Assembly: GCA_037013495.1 (NCBI GenBank)
Contig: CM072810.1
Span: forward strand, 104,374,898 to 104,438,897
DNA length: 64,000 nt
Direction of reading: 5' to 3'
Source: Hippophae tibetana
Taxonomy: Eukaryota > Streptophyta > Magnoliopsida > Rosales > Elaeagnaceae
Both the position numbers and the translations under genes were made by a program. The notes under the pieces are model-generated. The model was not told the DNA's origin. It ran no database searches and was given only the letters and a program-made list of their open reading frames with translations. Positions within the stretch are counted from its first letter, which is position 1; each line of letters starts with the position of its first letter. Positions 34,101 through 44,587 of the stretch are shown here, piece after piece.

Positions 34101-37100
34101 ATGATAATACCACGACCCACTGATCCTTTTAAGTAGCGTAAGATCCTTTTAACAAGGGTCAAATGCTCAAGTGTTGGGGAGTGCATGAATTGGCTCACAA
34201 TACTTACAGAATATGTGATGTCAGGTCTGGTGATTGTTAGGTAGATCAACTTACCAACCAGTCGTTGGTAATAACTTATATCCCTGAGTGGCGTGCCCTT
34301 CAAGCTAGGTTTGAGCTTGCTGTCAAGAGGGGTAATGGCTGGTTTAGCATCGCTCATGTTAGCTTCCTTAAGCAAATCTAGGACATATTTCCTTTGGTTA
34401 AGAAACAGTCCCTTGTGCGAGGTTGCCATTTCTATACCAAGAAAGTACTTCAATATCCCAAGGTCTTTAATTGCAAACCTTTGTCTGAGGGACTGTTTGA
34501 GGTTGAAAATCTCGTCAGCATTATCACCTGTAATTATCAGATCATCTACATAAATCAGCACAACCAATTTGCCCATAGCTCCTGTGCGAACAAATAGTGA
34601 GGAATCGGCATTGCTGCTTTTGAAACCAACACTAGTGAGAACTGAGCTTAGCTTGGCATACCAAGCTCGTGGGGACTGTTTCAAACCATAAATGGATTTG
34701 TGCAATTTGCACACTAAATCCAGTTCATTGCTTTGAGGATGCCCAGGTGGCAATTTCATATAGACTTCTTCTTTGAGATCACCATGCAAGAATGCATTCT
34801 TCACATCCATTTGGTACATGGACCACCCCTTGTTTACAGCCACAGACAGTAACACTCTTACTGTGTTCATTTTTGCAACAGGTGCAAATGTTTCTTTGTA
34901 ATCTACCTCGAATGTTTGAGTGAATCCCCGAGCCACCAATCTTGCTTTATACCTCTCAATTGATCCATCTGACTTGAATTTGAGCTTATAGATCCATTTG
35001 CAACCCACAACTTTCTTGCCTTTTGGAAGTTTGGTGATGCTCCATGTGTTGTGTTGATCTAGGGCTTTAAGTTCTTCTTGCATGGCTTCCTTCCACACCT
35101 CTTGGCTGTTGGCCTCATGAAAGTTTTGAGGCTCACTGTAACTCGATATAGTGCTGAGGAATGCGGCATGGGTTGGTGTCACTCTCTTATATGACACATA
35201 ATTTGAGATGGGATGTGTGGGTTTGTAGGTGACAAAGTCTTGAAGTCTTGTGGGAGGTTGCCTAACACGCATTGGATTACGTCGTGGAGCAGAAGGAGTT
35301 ATCTCACACTCGTTCACATCTTGTACCATATTGTGAGGATCATCTTGATTATCACCATCTTCATGCAGTGTACCATTAAGATGAGACCCTTCATTGTTAT
35401 TTTCAGTGAGAGATGCATCAATGTTGACATAGCTGGGATCTTGTTGTTGTGGAGCCTTAAGTTCGATTCTTGGTAATGGAAACACATCCAAGATGTCATC
35501 CCCTTGACTTGTGATTTCATGTGACTTGCTAAAAAAAGGGTTAGTTTCATAAAATCGAACATCTTTAGACACAATTAATCTCCTAAGTTGGGGATCATAA
35601 CACTTATATCCCTTTTGTGTAGATGAATAACCAAGAAAAATACATTTAACAGCTCTAGGATCCAATTTATCTCGATGATGAGATTGAATATGTACAAAAC
35701 AGATGCAACCAAAGACTCTAAGGTGTGAAAGGTTAATTTTCCTTCCTTTCATGACCTCTAGAGGAGACTTGAAATCCAAGACTCGACTGGGTAATCTATT
35801 GATGATGTAAGCAGCTGCCATAACCCCTTGGGACCAGAATCTCTTTGGTACATTCATTTGTAGCATTAATGCTCTAGTTTTTTCAAGTAAGTCCCGGTTT
35901 TTGCGTTCAGCTACACCATTTTGTTGAGGTGTGCCAACACAACTTGTTTGATGCATAATGCCATGAATGCTCAAATATTGTTTCATGATATGGGACATGT
36001 ATTCGGTGCCATTGTCAGACCTTAAGGTTTGAATTTTAGAAGAAAAGTGATTTTTAACAAGATTATGAAAGTCCTTAAATACTTCCATAACTTCATTTTT
36101 AGACTTTAAAAGATATAACCATGTGACTCGAGAGAAATCATCAACAAAAATCACAAAATACTTATAACCATCAAAAGATTCATTAATTGGTCCCCATACA
36201 TCTGAATGAACTAGTTCAAAACACTTACTAGCCCTAGACAAGGAAGAATTAAAAGGCAATCTAGTGGCCTTAGACAAGTGGCAAGTTTCACATGCAATTT
36301 CATCATTTCCTAAGTTTGGAAATAAAGTTGACAAAATTGGTAGAGAAGGGTGAGCTAAACGTTGATGACACAATTGATTATCTTGGATAGGATTAAACTT
36401 AGCTTGAAACCCTCTGGGATTGCTCTTGGATATGTAATAGAGACCATCTAAGTAAAACCCTTCACCAATCGTCTTTTTGGTGACACAATCCTGAAAAATG
36501 ACATTGTGAGGAGAAAAAATGGCTAAGCAATTCAAGGTATTTGTGATTTTTCCTACAGACAGAAGTTGGAAAGGAAAGGAAGGTACATATAAAACTACCG
36601 ACTCGATTTCATCTGACATTAATTTTATTTTTTCCTTTCCTAAAACCTTTACATTCTCACCATTTGCAATTGAAACTTGAGAAGGATTTGCTAATTTTTC
36701 AAACTTATGAGACTTTGACACATGGTTTGTCATATGATCTGTGGCACCTGAATCTACAACCCAAAAATCATGCAACATATTTATTTTAAGAGCAGTTTTA
36801 AAGGCTTTTATGATACCTTGCATGTCCTCTTGTGGTATGAGTTTTGTATCTGCCAAGAAGCCCGCAAACTTGCCTAGCAATGCTGTCGAGTTTCCTTCTT
36901 CTATGCTATCCACACAGTCAATTCTAGCTCCTCTTGTCTTGCTTTGAAGATACAACATAAACTCATTCATGAGTTCAGCTGGATTCGCTGTGAAGTTCTT
37001 GAATGGATCAGACCCATTAGAGGTAGAGGCAAAAACATGATTAGCACGGAGTCCAGTACGATTCACTTTCTGTAAACTCTTATCCTTTATAAAATCAGGT

Positions 37101-39396
37101 TTTAATTCTGGATGTAGAATCCAACATGTGTCCTTAACATGGCCCGTATGGTTGCAATGTTGACACTTCAAGTTTGGATGCTTCCCTTTGTACTTCCTCT
37201 CGTTGGTTAGATAGGCTCTTGCCTCAGGTGAATTAGCCATTGTATCCTTGTTCATGACTTTCCTTCTTACTTCTTCACGTTGAATTGTCGCACATACATT
37301 GGTGAAGGAAGGAAGTTCTGTATTCATGAGTATATGGCATCGTATATCTTCATATGTTGAATCCAGACTGGACAAAAGTTGAAATATCTTATCTTCTTCT
37401 GCTCTCTTTCGTAGCAGAGCTACATCGGTTGTATGAGGACGATATATTTCCAACTCATTTCACATGCTTTTCATGCTTCCTAAGAGTTGTACAAAAGGCT
37501 TGCCATCTTGTTGCAGATCTGAGATGTCTTTCTTTAATTGAAAAACTCGTGCAGCATTATTTTGACTGCCATACATTTCCTTGACCGTCTCCCATAGTTG
37601 GTATGCAGATTCAGAGTAACTGAATATTTCAGCTAATTTACGTTCCATGGAATTTAGGAGCCATGACATAACGAGCTGATCCTTACTAAGCCAGGATTCA
37701 TAGGTTGGTGAGGAAACATCAGGTACTTCGATGCTTCCATTTATGAACCCCAACTTGGACCTTCCACCTAGAGCCAGAGACACTGCTCTTGACCAAGGCA
37801 AGTAATTAAACTCATTCAACAAGATTGAGATTAATCTTTGATTTGGGTTGACATCCACCTCATGCATATTCATGAAGGAAAGCACTGATGAACTTTCAGC
37901 TTCTGATCCTAGCGGCTTGTCTTCAGCCATTTCAAAGATTGAAGATGCTAAGATAATAATAAAGCAGAAGCAAGTTAATTTTCCTGCTTTGATACCATGT
38001 AGAAAAAACAAGAAATAACTCTACACAAAAGAGTTCTCTAGTTTGTATTATTTTCTTCATGTTTTCATTACAATTGTATAGCTATTTATAAGGAAATTTT
38101 ATTCCTTCAATTACTCTTTAAATTAAGCATTCCTTGATTTACTCCTTGAATTAAGCATTCCTTGATTTACTCCTTGAATTAAGGATTCTTTGTTTTACTC
38201 CTTGAATTAAGGATTCCTTGTTTTACTCCTTGAATTAAGGATTCCTTGTTTTACTCCTTGAATTAAGCTCCTTGTTTTATTCCTTGAATTAAGGTCCTTG
38301 TGTTTATTCTTTGAATTAAGAACTAATATCCAATACATTTAAAAAAACATATTCATTTTCTTATAATATAAATGGACAAATAACAAAAGAAAGGAAGTTG
38401 AAAATTTAAAAAATGTTACCAATCCGATGCATGACCCATTTATAAAACTGATTTCACTTTTGATCTCTTTCATTAAAAAGTATGTTCATTTTTTTATAAT
38501 ATTAAAAAATATATGATCACTACATGCACAAAAAGGGTATACCATGTAATTAAACCAAAATGTTATCATATGCAGCTTTACGTGGAGCAACAACACTTAA
38601 AGCAAGGGCAATGAAGGAAGTATGGAACATAACAGCAGTGCTACCAGTTGAAAAGAAAATAGGAATGGGAATAGGTGTTTGTGGCAAAGGCAGTAATAGT
38701 CAAAGTAGTGAGAGCTTTAGTGGTGATATATGCATAGGAGATAACACTGTGGAGTTTTGTAACCAAGAGTTATTAGCTAAAGGTAGTGAACTCCTCAAGC
38801 GCACCCGTAAAGGTAAATGACATTCACCTACTTCTTTGATTAGTGATTGGTGATCTAATTCTCTTATTTTTCTAAGCCCCAAAAATAATAAAATATTTTT
38901 GTATCATCATACACAGGTGATCTGCATTGGAAAATAGTGTCCGTTTACATTCATAGAACAGGCCAGGTCAGATTTCTTCAACGCTCTAAACATAAAGTCT
39001 TCAAAATTTTACCACAAGAGATGAATTGGATTCTTTTTGATTTTTTTAGGTGATGCTTAAAATGAAGAGTAAACATGTTGCTGGGACTATTACAAAGAAG
39101 AAGAAAAGTAAGCTATGTTCTTTTTAGTATCTATCTTGACATCAACACCACAGTTTTCAAAATGAGTTTGTGAATTTGGGAATGCAGATGTGGTTTTGGA
39201 AGTGCACAAGAACGTTCCAGCATGGCCTGGAAGACATTTGCTCGATAGTGGGGAGCAGCGACAATACTTCGGTTTGAGAACAGAGACACGAGGGGTGGTA
39301 GAATTTGAGTGCAAGAACCTGAGAGAATATGAGATGTGGACTCAAGGAATTTCAAGGCTTCTCTCTATAGTTGCTGAGAGAAAGAACAGGCATTGA
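31104..39396 (+). CDS. FORKED1-like / VAN3-binding protein (auxin-canalisation and plant PH domains)
   Basis: Seven exons join in frame: 31104-31460, 31546-31668, 32677-33100, 38576-38812, 38917-38966, 39050-39107 and 39188-39396, encoding 485 residues. Residues 30-45 carry [19 protein letters not shown]. Exon 3 has [20 protein letters not shown], then the alanine-rich [20 protein letters not shown] and [15 protein letters not shown] of the DUF828 (auxin canalisation) domain. Exons 5-7 encode the plant PH-like domain ([53 protein letters not shown]). Family members bind phosphoinositides and the ARF-GAP VAN3/SFC at trans-Golgi vesicles and help PIN-dependent vein patterning. All splice sites are GT-AG with consistent phases. 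Intron 3 is 5.5 kb because a 5.1-kb copia element sits in it antisense to the gene; without it the intron would be about 390 bp. Coding exons appear intact. Confidence 0.93.
33254..33591 (-). repeat. 3' LTR of the young copia element
   Basis: It begins TGTAGAAAAAACAAG on the + strand and ends CCAATA next to the polypurine tract. From 33385 it contains about five 28-bp tandem units (ATTCCTTG..TTTACTCC type) followed by two degenerate ones, so roughly half of the LTR is a tandem array. Confidence 0.95.
33599..37453 (-). CDS. Copia gag C-terminus and pol polyprotein (1,284 residues)
   Basis: Domains in order: end of gag, CCHC zinc knuckle (residues 97-110, CQHC...H....C), aspartic protease (DSG at 234-236), integrase with HHCC (about 363-391) and catalytic D417, D480 and E516, reverse transcriptase with YVDD (968-971), and RNase H with D1131, an [10 protein letters not shown] segment and FCDNQAA (about 1206-1212). 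The stop codon overlaps the start of the polypurine tract. Every catalytic motif I looked for is present and there is no frameshift. The first ATG here lies just after the nonsense codon; in the family, gag and pol are made as one chain. Genomic RNA could still be mobilised by related copies. Confidence 0.93.
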   Translation of the reverse strand: MEIYRPHTTDVALLRKRAEEDKIFQLLSSLDSTYEDIRCHILMNTELPSFTNVCATIQREEVRRKVMNKDTMANSPEARAYLTNERKYKGKHPNLKCQHCNHTGHVKDTCWILHPELKPDFIKDKSLQKVNRTGLRANHVFASTSNGSDPFKNFTANPAELMNEFMLYLQSKTRGARIDCVDSIEEGNSTALLGKFAGFLADTKLIPQEDMQGIIKAFKTALKINMLHDFWVVDSGATDHMTNHVSKSHKFEKLANPSQVSIANGENVKVLGKEKIKLMSDEIESVVLYVPSFPFQLLSVGKITNTLNCLAIFSPHNVIFQDCVTKKTIGEGFYLDGLYYISKSNPRGFQAKFNPIQDNQLCHQRLAHPSLPILSTLFPNLGNDEIACETCHLSKATRLPFNSSLSRASKCFELVHSDVWGPINESFDGYKYFVIFVDDFSRVTWLYLLKSKNEVMEVFKDFHNLVKNHFSSKIQTLRSDNGTEYMSHIMKQYLSIHGIMHQTSCVGTPQQNGVAERKNRDLLEKTRALMLQMNVPKRFWSQGVMAAAYIINRLPSRVLDFKSPLEVMKGRKINLSHLRVFGCICFVHIQSHHRDKLDPRAVKCIFLGYSSTQKGYKCYDPQLRRLIVSKDVRFYETNPFFSKSHEITSQGDDILDVFPLPRIELKAPQQQDPSYVNIDASLTENNNEGSHLNGTLHEDGDNQDDPHNMVQDVNECEITPSAPRRNPMRVRQPPTRLQDFVTYKPTHPISNYVSYKRVTPTHAAFLSTISSYSEPQNFHEANSQEVWKEAMQEELKALDQHNTWSITKLPKGKKVVGCKWIYKLKFKSDGSIERYKARLVARGFTQTFEVDYKETFAPVAKMNTVRVLLSVAVNKGWSMYQMDVKNAFLHGDLKEEVYMKLPPGHPQSNELDLVCKLHKSIYGLKQSPRAWYAKLSSVLTSVGFKSSNADSSLFVRTGAMGKLVVLIYVDDLIITGDNADEIFNLKQSLRQRFAIKDLGILKYFLGIEMATSHKGLFLNQRKYVLDLLKEANMSDAKPAITPLDSKLKPSLKGTPLRDISYYQRLVGKLIYLTITRPDITYSVSIVSQFMHSPTLEHLTLVKRILRYLKGSVGRGIIMKKNDNTQIMGYCDADWAGNAIDRKSTTGYCTFVGGNLVTWKSKKQTVIARSSAEAEYRAMASTACELIWLKGLLCDLGVPTTLPMSLFCDNQAAMHIASNPVFHERTKHIEVDCHYVREQVQSQVIQTHYTRSFDQLADIFTKPLASHQFQRLLSKLGSINLLDPA
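37460..37930 (-). CDS. Copia gag, N-terminal part, ended by a premature stop
   Basis: The frame opens at [14 protein letters not shown] and has the copia gag (UBN2-type) pattern: [67 protein letters not shown] at 37460-37462 stops it after about 156 residues. The next codon continues in the same frame into the downstream pol reading frame, so this is a single nonsense change in an otherwise continuous polyprotein of about 1,440 residues. An upstream open stretch to 38011 runs back through the primer site into the LTR and is probably untranslated. Confidence 0.85.
   Translation of the reverse strand: MAEDKPLGSEAESSSVLSFMNMHEVDVNPNQRLISILLNEFNYLPWSRAVSLALGGRSKLGFINGSIEVPDVSSPTYESWLSKDQLVMSWLLNSMERKLAEIFSYSESAYQLWETVKEMYGSQNNAARVFQLKKDISDLQQDGKPFVQLLGSMKSM
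37984..37997 (-). other. Primer-binding site (initiator Met tRNA)
   Basis: On the minus strand the bases directly after the 5' LTR read TGGTATCAAAGCAG, complementary to the 3' end of plant initiator methionine tRNA with one mismatch to the common TGGTATCAGAGC form. Confidence 0.9.
37998..38335 (-). repeat. 5' LTR of the young copia element
   Basis: Same length and sequence as the left LTR except one base (ATTCTTTG instead of ATTCCTTG in one repeat unit). The terminal dinucleotide on the pol-sense strand is TA at the start rather than the canonical TG, in both LTRs. Confidence 0.95.
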
Positions 39397-41061
39397 ACAT
39401 GCTATGTTACATTTTAGGGACACTAGAGTATATTAGTTGGTTAAATCACTCAGACCAATCCTTCGTAAATAAAGGCTGTAGTAGCTGACCGTGTGAAAAC
39501 AATACATAAACAGGTCAGTAGAGAGTAACTAGCATTAGGCTTGGTACCAGATAGAGAAGACTACATGGCTGCAGCTTTCTGACTGTTGATTTCTAGTGAT
39601 TGTGACCATTTTGGATCTAAATTTGAATTGGTTACAAGGAAATTTTCTTGGTCTATCCCACTTTCTCCTACGATTGTCTTAACAAAATAATTCAAAATGA
39701 TCCTTACAATCTGTATAATGTAATTTAGCCATGCTGAAAACTTCAACTGCGTGATCACTTTTAGGACAGCAAGAGTCATGTTGGATACACCTATTTTATG
39801 TGAATTTAGAATGTCAAAATACACTAAATCATGCCTATATTGTAAATACAATCAAAATGACATCATCTCCTTGAATTTAATTACATTCTATTAAACGATT
39901 TAAAAATATTATTCATCATAAATTTGTAATGTATCTCAAATGATGTAACATGATTACATATTATAATTGTGTTGTATTAAGTCCCAATTGAAAGATTAAT
40001 TACTTGAAATTTTGCCAGTAAACCCTTACAAACCTATTTCAGACTAATCAAGTTCAATCCATCCGAAAATAAAAATACAAAATCAAAACCTAGCCCTCAA
40101 AGCGCCAATAATAAAGATGTGCAAGGCTTTTAATTCAAACTGGGTCCGCGGAATAAACATAAGATTCAGAAAGTTTGAAGTTAACCTGTCAAAAGGTAAC
40201 GATTCAAACTGAATCGCTTAGACAAACTCACCCTTGGATGATTTTCATCACCATCCGAACCTAGCTGCTATCTAAATTGAGAACAATATGACAATCATAT
40301 TTGGATTTTGTCACACTTATGTTACTCATTTTTGTATTTTAAATATATTACTCATTTTACTTTAAATTAAAACATATTTAATTCATATTATTATAAAAGA
40401 ATTTAATCTAATTTATTAAATTTTAAATTAAAAACTTATTATTTTAATATATTTTTAATACTAAGTAACTTTTTACTAAAATTTGAAAAAATAATGTTGA
40501 TAATCTTTCACACACAAAAGAATTAAATAGAAAGATGAGAATTATTTATTTTAAAATATTATTAAAAATTATTTAACATTAAAATAATAAATATTTAATT
40601 TAAAATATAAAAAATTAATTAAATTATTTAAGATTATAATAGTATAAAGATATCTCATACTATAATAATAAGAAATAGATATATATTTTATTATTTTTAA
40701 AATATACTCTTTAATAATTAAATTATTTTTATACTTTTTATTAAGTATTTATTTAAAAAATATATATTAATTTTAAATTTTATTTACTTAAAATATTAAA
40801 TCATGTTTCAAAAATAAATAATAATTTTATCATAAAAAAAAAGTTGTGTTTCATTTTAAAGCATGGTAACGAATATCTAATGTGAATTAATCGGCCCAAA
40901 AACCGTTCTGTGAGATATTGGGACCCACAGCAATATGAGGTATCCGGTCTTATCCAATGGGTTTTACTCAAACAAACACGTGTCACGTACTCAAACGAAT
41001 TGGATATTTTTCCTTCAAAAGAGAGAAGTTTCTCACTCAGAACTCACAACCAGTGACCACG
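39397..41061. other. 3' UTR of the FORKED1-like gene and spacer to the mTERF gene
   Basis: The first few hundred bases are of ordinary complexity and probably include the 3' UTR. About 40320-40800 is AT-rich. I found no gene or repeat family. About 100-200 bp before 41062 are of mixed composition and probably hold the mTERF promoter and leader. Confidence 0.5.
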
Positions 41062-41967
41062 ATGAGAGCAGCAGCTACATTGCAGTCTTCTTCTCTATGC
41101 TTATCAGCCCAGAAACCATCATATCTTGCCTCAAGTTCCCAAATAACAACTCCTCCATCAGCAAAACCCAAAAGCCTCCTTCAAAAACATCCACTTTACA
41201 TACCAGCCCAAGCAAATCTTTCTCAACAATTCAAAGAGAAAATCCTATGCCTTGAAATAATGGGTGTTGATTCAGGTAAAGCATTATCCCAAAACCCATC
41301 TCTTCACAAAGCTACTCTCCACTCCATTCAATCCATAATTTCTTTCCTCCAATCCAAAGGTATACACCAAAAAGATTTAGCTAAAATATTTGGGATGTGC
41401 CCTAAAGTCCTTAATTCTAACATCAAATCTGATCTCATCCCAGTCTTCAATTTCCTCTCTCAAGATCTTAAAATCCCAGATCAAAACTTTAGAAAGGTGA
41501 TTAATAAATGCCCAAGATTGCTTGCTTCCAGTGTGAGAGACCAGCTCAAACCAACACTTTTTTACCTTCAGAGGCTAGGGTTTAAGGATCTTGAATCATT
41601 GGCTTATCAGGACTCAGTTTTGTTGGTTTCTAGTGTGGAAAATACATTGAAACCCAAACTCAAATATTTGGAGAGTTTGGGGTTTTCAAAAGATGAGGCT
41701 ATTGGGATGATATTGAGGTGCCCAGCTCTGTTCACTTACAGTATTGAGAATAATTTTAAGCCAAAATTTGAGTACTTTGGAATGGAGATGGATAGGGAGT
41801 TGGAGGAGTTGAAGGAGTTTCCTCAATACTTTGCCTTTAGTTTAGAAAATAGGATAAGGCCTAGACATATTGAGGCTGTAGAGAATGGAATGAATTTGCC
41901 TTTATCTTTAATGCTTAAAAGCACTGATATTGAGTTTAGAGAGTTGATGAGGAGAAATCTTGGATAA
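41062..41967 (+). CDS. Plastid mTERF-family protein, MTEF1-like
   Basis: Intronless frame of 301 residues. The N-terminus (MRAAATLQSSSLCLSAQKPS) is serine-rich and basic without acidic residues, as in plastid transit peptides. From about residue 55 a series of roughly 30-residue mTERF helical repeats follows, each with the proline-containing pattern: NPSLHKATLHSIQSIISFLQ, IFGMCPKVLNSNIKSDLIPV, INKCPRLLASSVRDQLKPTL, ILRCPALFTYSIENNFKPKF, EFPQYFAFSLENRIRPRH. The last repeats and SLMLKSTD near the C-terminus resemble the MTEF1/EMB3114 group, which acts on plastid transcription or RNA. An in-frame ATG at 40957 would add 35 residues; I prefer 41062 because the signal-like sequence starts there and the length fits the family. 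Confidence 0.88.
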   Translation: MRAAATLQSSSLCLSAQKPSYLASSSQITTPPSAKPKSLLQKHPLYIPAQANLSQQFKEKILCLEIMGVDSGKALSQNPSLHKATLHSIQSIISFLQSKGIHQKDLAKIFGMCPKVLNSNIKSDLIPVFNFLSQDLKIPDQNFRKVINKCPRLLASSVRDQLKPTLFYLQRLGFKDLESLAYQDSVLLVSSVENTLKPKLKYLESLGFSKDEAIGMILRCPALFTYSIENNFKPKFEYFGMEMDRELEELKEFPQYFAFSLENRIRPRHIEAVENGMNLPLSLMLKSTDIEFRELMRRNLG

Positions 41968-42208
41968 TTGTGGTTGTCACTACAAGTGTAAATTGTTTTT
42001 GTAATTGAAAAGTAAATATTTTCCATTCCTTTCATATTTGTCAATTAGAGAGACTTTAGCAAGCTTATTGGAGTGACCTTGTTACTAATTGTTTTTTCCT
42101 TTAGCCATACATTTTTATTTTGCTGAATTTTTAAATTGGCTTTACCTAAACCACACAGATACAGGGACTGTGTGGTTTCTTTTCTCACATGTGACACAGG
42201 GAGTCTAT

Positions 42209-42495
42209 TGATAAAGCTTTGAGCTAAATCGCTACAGAGATGAGGAACAATTCATTGAATGAACCTCTAAAAATGAAGGAAAATATTAGTGCCCAAGAGA
42301 CGATTACAAAGATTATGAATACCAACCGTCTCACAAAATTAATATGGACTGGTTTATATAATACCCAGCTCACGCTAAAAGATAAAACACTAATATAAAA
42401 CTTAATAGCAAATAAACAACAATAGACTCAATAGAATGACAATACAAATTAAAGTAAACATGTAAATACCTAATGAGAATTAGAATGCTGCTGCA
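42209..42495 (-). repeat. 3' LTR of the Ty3 remnant
   Basis: Borders TG at 42209 and TGCA at 42492-42495 (minus-strand start TGCAGCAGC, after the purine-rich TTCTAAGAGTGG). It contains a TATA box (minus TATATAAACC, near 42350-42362). The part 42209-42336 matches 44588-44714. Confidence 0.65.
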
Positions 42496-42789
42496 TTAGA
42501 GTGCCACTCTTAGAAAAGATTCGACCTCGAATCTTTATGAAAATGTGGAATATATATTTGAAGATCATTATGTAAATCAGCCATCTGAAAATTGAAGAAG
42601 ACCTTAATCCTTTGAAGTTTGTTTTCATGAAGATCAGCCACTTGAAAAGTTGATTCATTGAAGATCCAACTGTCTTCAAATTCTGTATGGTCTGGGAAAT
42701 ATTCACCACAAATCCTCCTTTAAACACATGTTCTTTTTTTGTTGTTGTTGCAAGCATTGGTATTGTAGAAAGACCTTAACTCGGAACCT

Positions 42790-42992
42790 TAATAGGAAGT
42801 TTCTATTCTTGGATGGCTCTCACCTTGGTTCCATCCATCATAAGCTTCTCTCTTTTATCCTATGTCCCAAAAACATCACCTCATCTTGGATAAAGGAATA
42901 TTTCTCCTTCTTAACATATAGCTCATTTTCCCTCGGGACCTCGAACAACTTCTTCAAGTGTTCAAGATGTTCTTCCAAAGTCCGGCATACCA
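42790..42992 (-). pseudogene. Ty3 reverse transcriptase fragment
   Basis: Minus-strand translation gives RTLEEHLEHLKKLFEV, NELYVKKEKYSF and VMFLGHRIKERSL, the segment directly after the YVDD motif in chromovirus RTs. It then meets a stop. Flanking sequence is not recognisable as pol in a continuous frame. Confidence 0.8.
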
Positions 42993-43715
42993 TACTTGAA
43001 ACTTCACTTCAATAGTTGTAGAACTTGATTTTATACCCACAAATGAGATGTGATCTTTGTTGGTTGAGCCATAAATATCAATATAAACTGAAACAATATT
43101 GAAATCAACCTTCCCAACTTTCACCCATCCTCCCACAAGAGCAGCATCATTAAAAATGAGTTCACAGTTGAGACAAGACCAGCAGTTAGACAAGGAATTA
43201 ATGCAGAAATCCATTGGATGGTTCCCTATACCGCAATATGCAGAAGCAATTTGAATTAGAATTGTTCTCTGTTGCTTAGACAAGGTTTTAGCTATACATC
43301 CCTTCCAATTCTCCTTCCAAAATGATTAGTAAATTGGCTCAACTTGCAAAAAGGTAATGGTCTAACCATAACCTTTTTGCAATCGAACAAGTCCCTTAGG
43401 AATCACATGATAGTTCAAAAACTTTGTAGTGTCGACTGAATTCTCATCCACTAATTTCAGTGCATATTTGTCTGTTTCTTTTCAATCTCGAGTCCGAGAA
43501 GAATTCAATTTAGTCTACTTGTTGTATAATTTGCAGAGAATGGCTTTGTGTTCACAAGCAACAAGTGGTTGTCATGGATTAAGCCAAAAGCTCTCTTCCC
43601 AACTAAAACACAAGAATTATCAGTAAAATGTTCCTTCAAAAACTTAAATTCTCCACTAGTGCATACTCAATAGCTCCCACAAAGTCAAAATAATTCTCTA
43701 TTAGACTCAATCATC

Positions 43716-44543
43716 TTAGAACGTTATCAATAGGTTAAGTCCAGCAAAACATAGGATAATAATCTGATTTTCTTCCCAGGTATTCACAAGCCATAGCAAA
43801 ATAAAGATTATGAACATACCTATGTTCTTTAGAATCACAATCCTGAAATTGTTCTTCAATGCTTGCTTTGGGACAATTAAATGACAAACGTAGTGAGATG
43901 TTTTTCTTGAATTCAACGTGAGGATAATGGAGCGTCTGTTATGAGAAACCCACGGGAGGACAAGGTTGAACAGCTGAAGTGAGCAGCACGAGTGGTTGGT
44001 TTGGGGTATGGGAAGACATCGAAAGAGGTTCAGCTTGACATAACAAAGATGGTAGTGGGTTTTTAGATGGGTTCCGGGTATGAGAAGGGGAACTGGGGTA
44101 GACTTTTCGTCATATGAGTCGACTGGGCCATGGGTCAGAGATGGAAACACTTCAACGCGATGCGAAGAAGGAAGTGGTGGGTTCTTAGGTGGCGATTGGT
44201 GTCTGGGTGTCTCACGAATGGGTGAGTGTGGGTTTCTGGATGGCAAATGAATAAGGGGTTCTCGCGAAGGATGTTTAACTGAATCACGAAGGAACAGTGG
44301 CTGCTCGTGGTATTGTCCTTGGTGTTGAGCTGGTGGCGAGGTGCGATGAGCTTCACGCCTATACCTATTGCGATATTGTTGAAGTGCCATAAGCTGTTGC
44401 GTAATCAAGTCAAGTGATTGTTGGATTCCTCCGAATCGCAAGTCCATTCGAGACTCTAGATCGCAAAGTTCGGTCTGGGTAACTTCCACATTGCGAGCAT
44501 TGTGAGTCAGCTTCCGTTTTCCTTCATATTCTTTAGACATCAT
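43716..44543 (-). pseudogene. Ty3 gag start, fused by decay to non-gag frame
   Basis: The open frame starts 18 bp inside the primer site region with MMSKEYEGKRKLTHNARNVE and has the gag N-terminal pattern DLESRMDLRFGGIQQSLDLI, then a proline/arginine/histidine-rich linker. From about residue 160 the sequence no longer resembles gag (a frameshift is likely near 44060), and no capsid or zinc knuckle follows. Confidence 0.6.
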
Positions 44544-44560
44544 TCCGCAGGTGAACCAAA

Positions 44561-44573
44561 GGTTCTGATACCA
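44561..44573 (-). other. Primer-binding site of the Ty3 remnant
   Basis: The minus strand reads TGGTATCAGAACC, complementary to initiator Met tRNA. It lies about 14 bp inside the TG/CA end of the LTR copy, further than usual, so the exact LTR border may be off. Confidence 0.75.
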
Positions 44574-44587
44574 AATTAGGAAATCTA

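Larger units (their letters stand above)
33254..38335 (-). mobile_element. Young, nearly intact Ty1/copia element inside intron 3
   Basis: Two 338-bp LTRs (33254-33591 and 37998-38335) differ at one base by my reading, a C/T transition in one internal repeat unit. They are flanked by the 5-bp target duplication CATTT (33249-33253 and 38336-38340). The internal part has an initiator-methionine tRNA primer site next to the right LTR, one gag-pol frame broken by a single stop, and a polypurine tract (GAGGGGGAG on the minus strand) next to the left LTR. LTR identity near 99.7% implies recent insertion. It is antisense to the host gene, the orientation usually tolerated in introns. Confidence 0.97.

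Noticed and set aside
40957..41061. Upstream in-frame ATG of the mTERF gene
   Set aside because: It would put a charged 35-residue extension before a typical transit peptide; the downstream ATG fits the family length.
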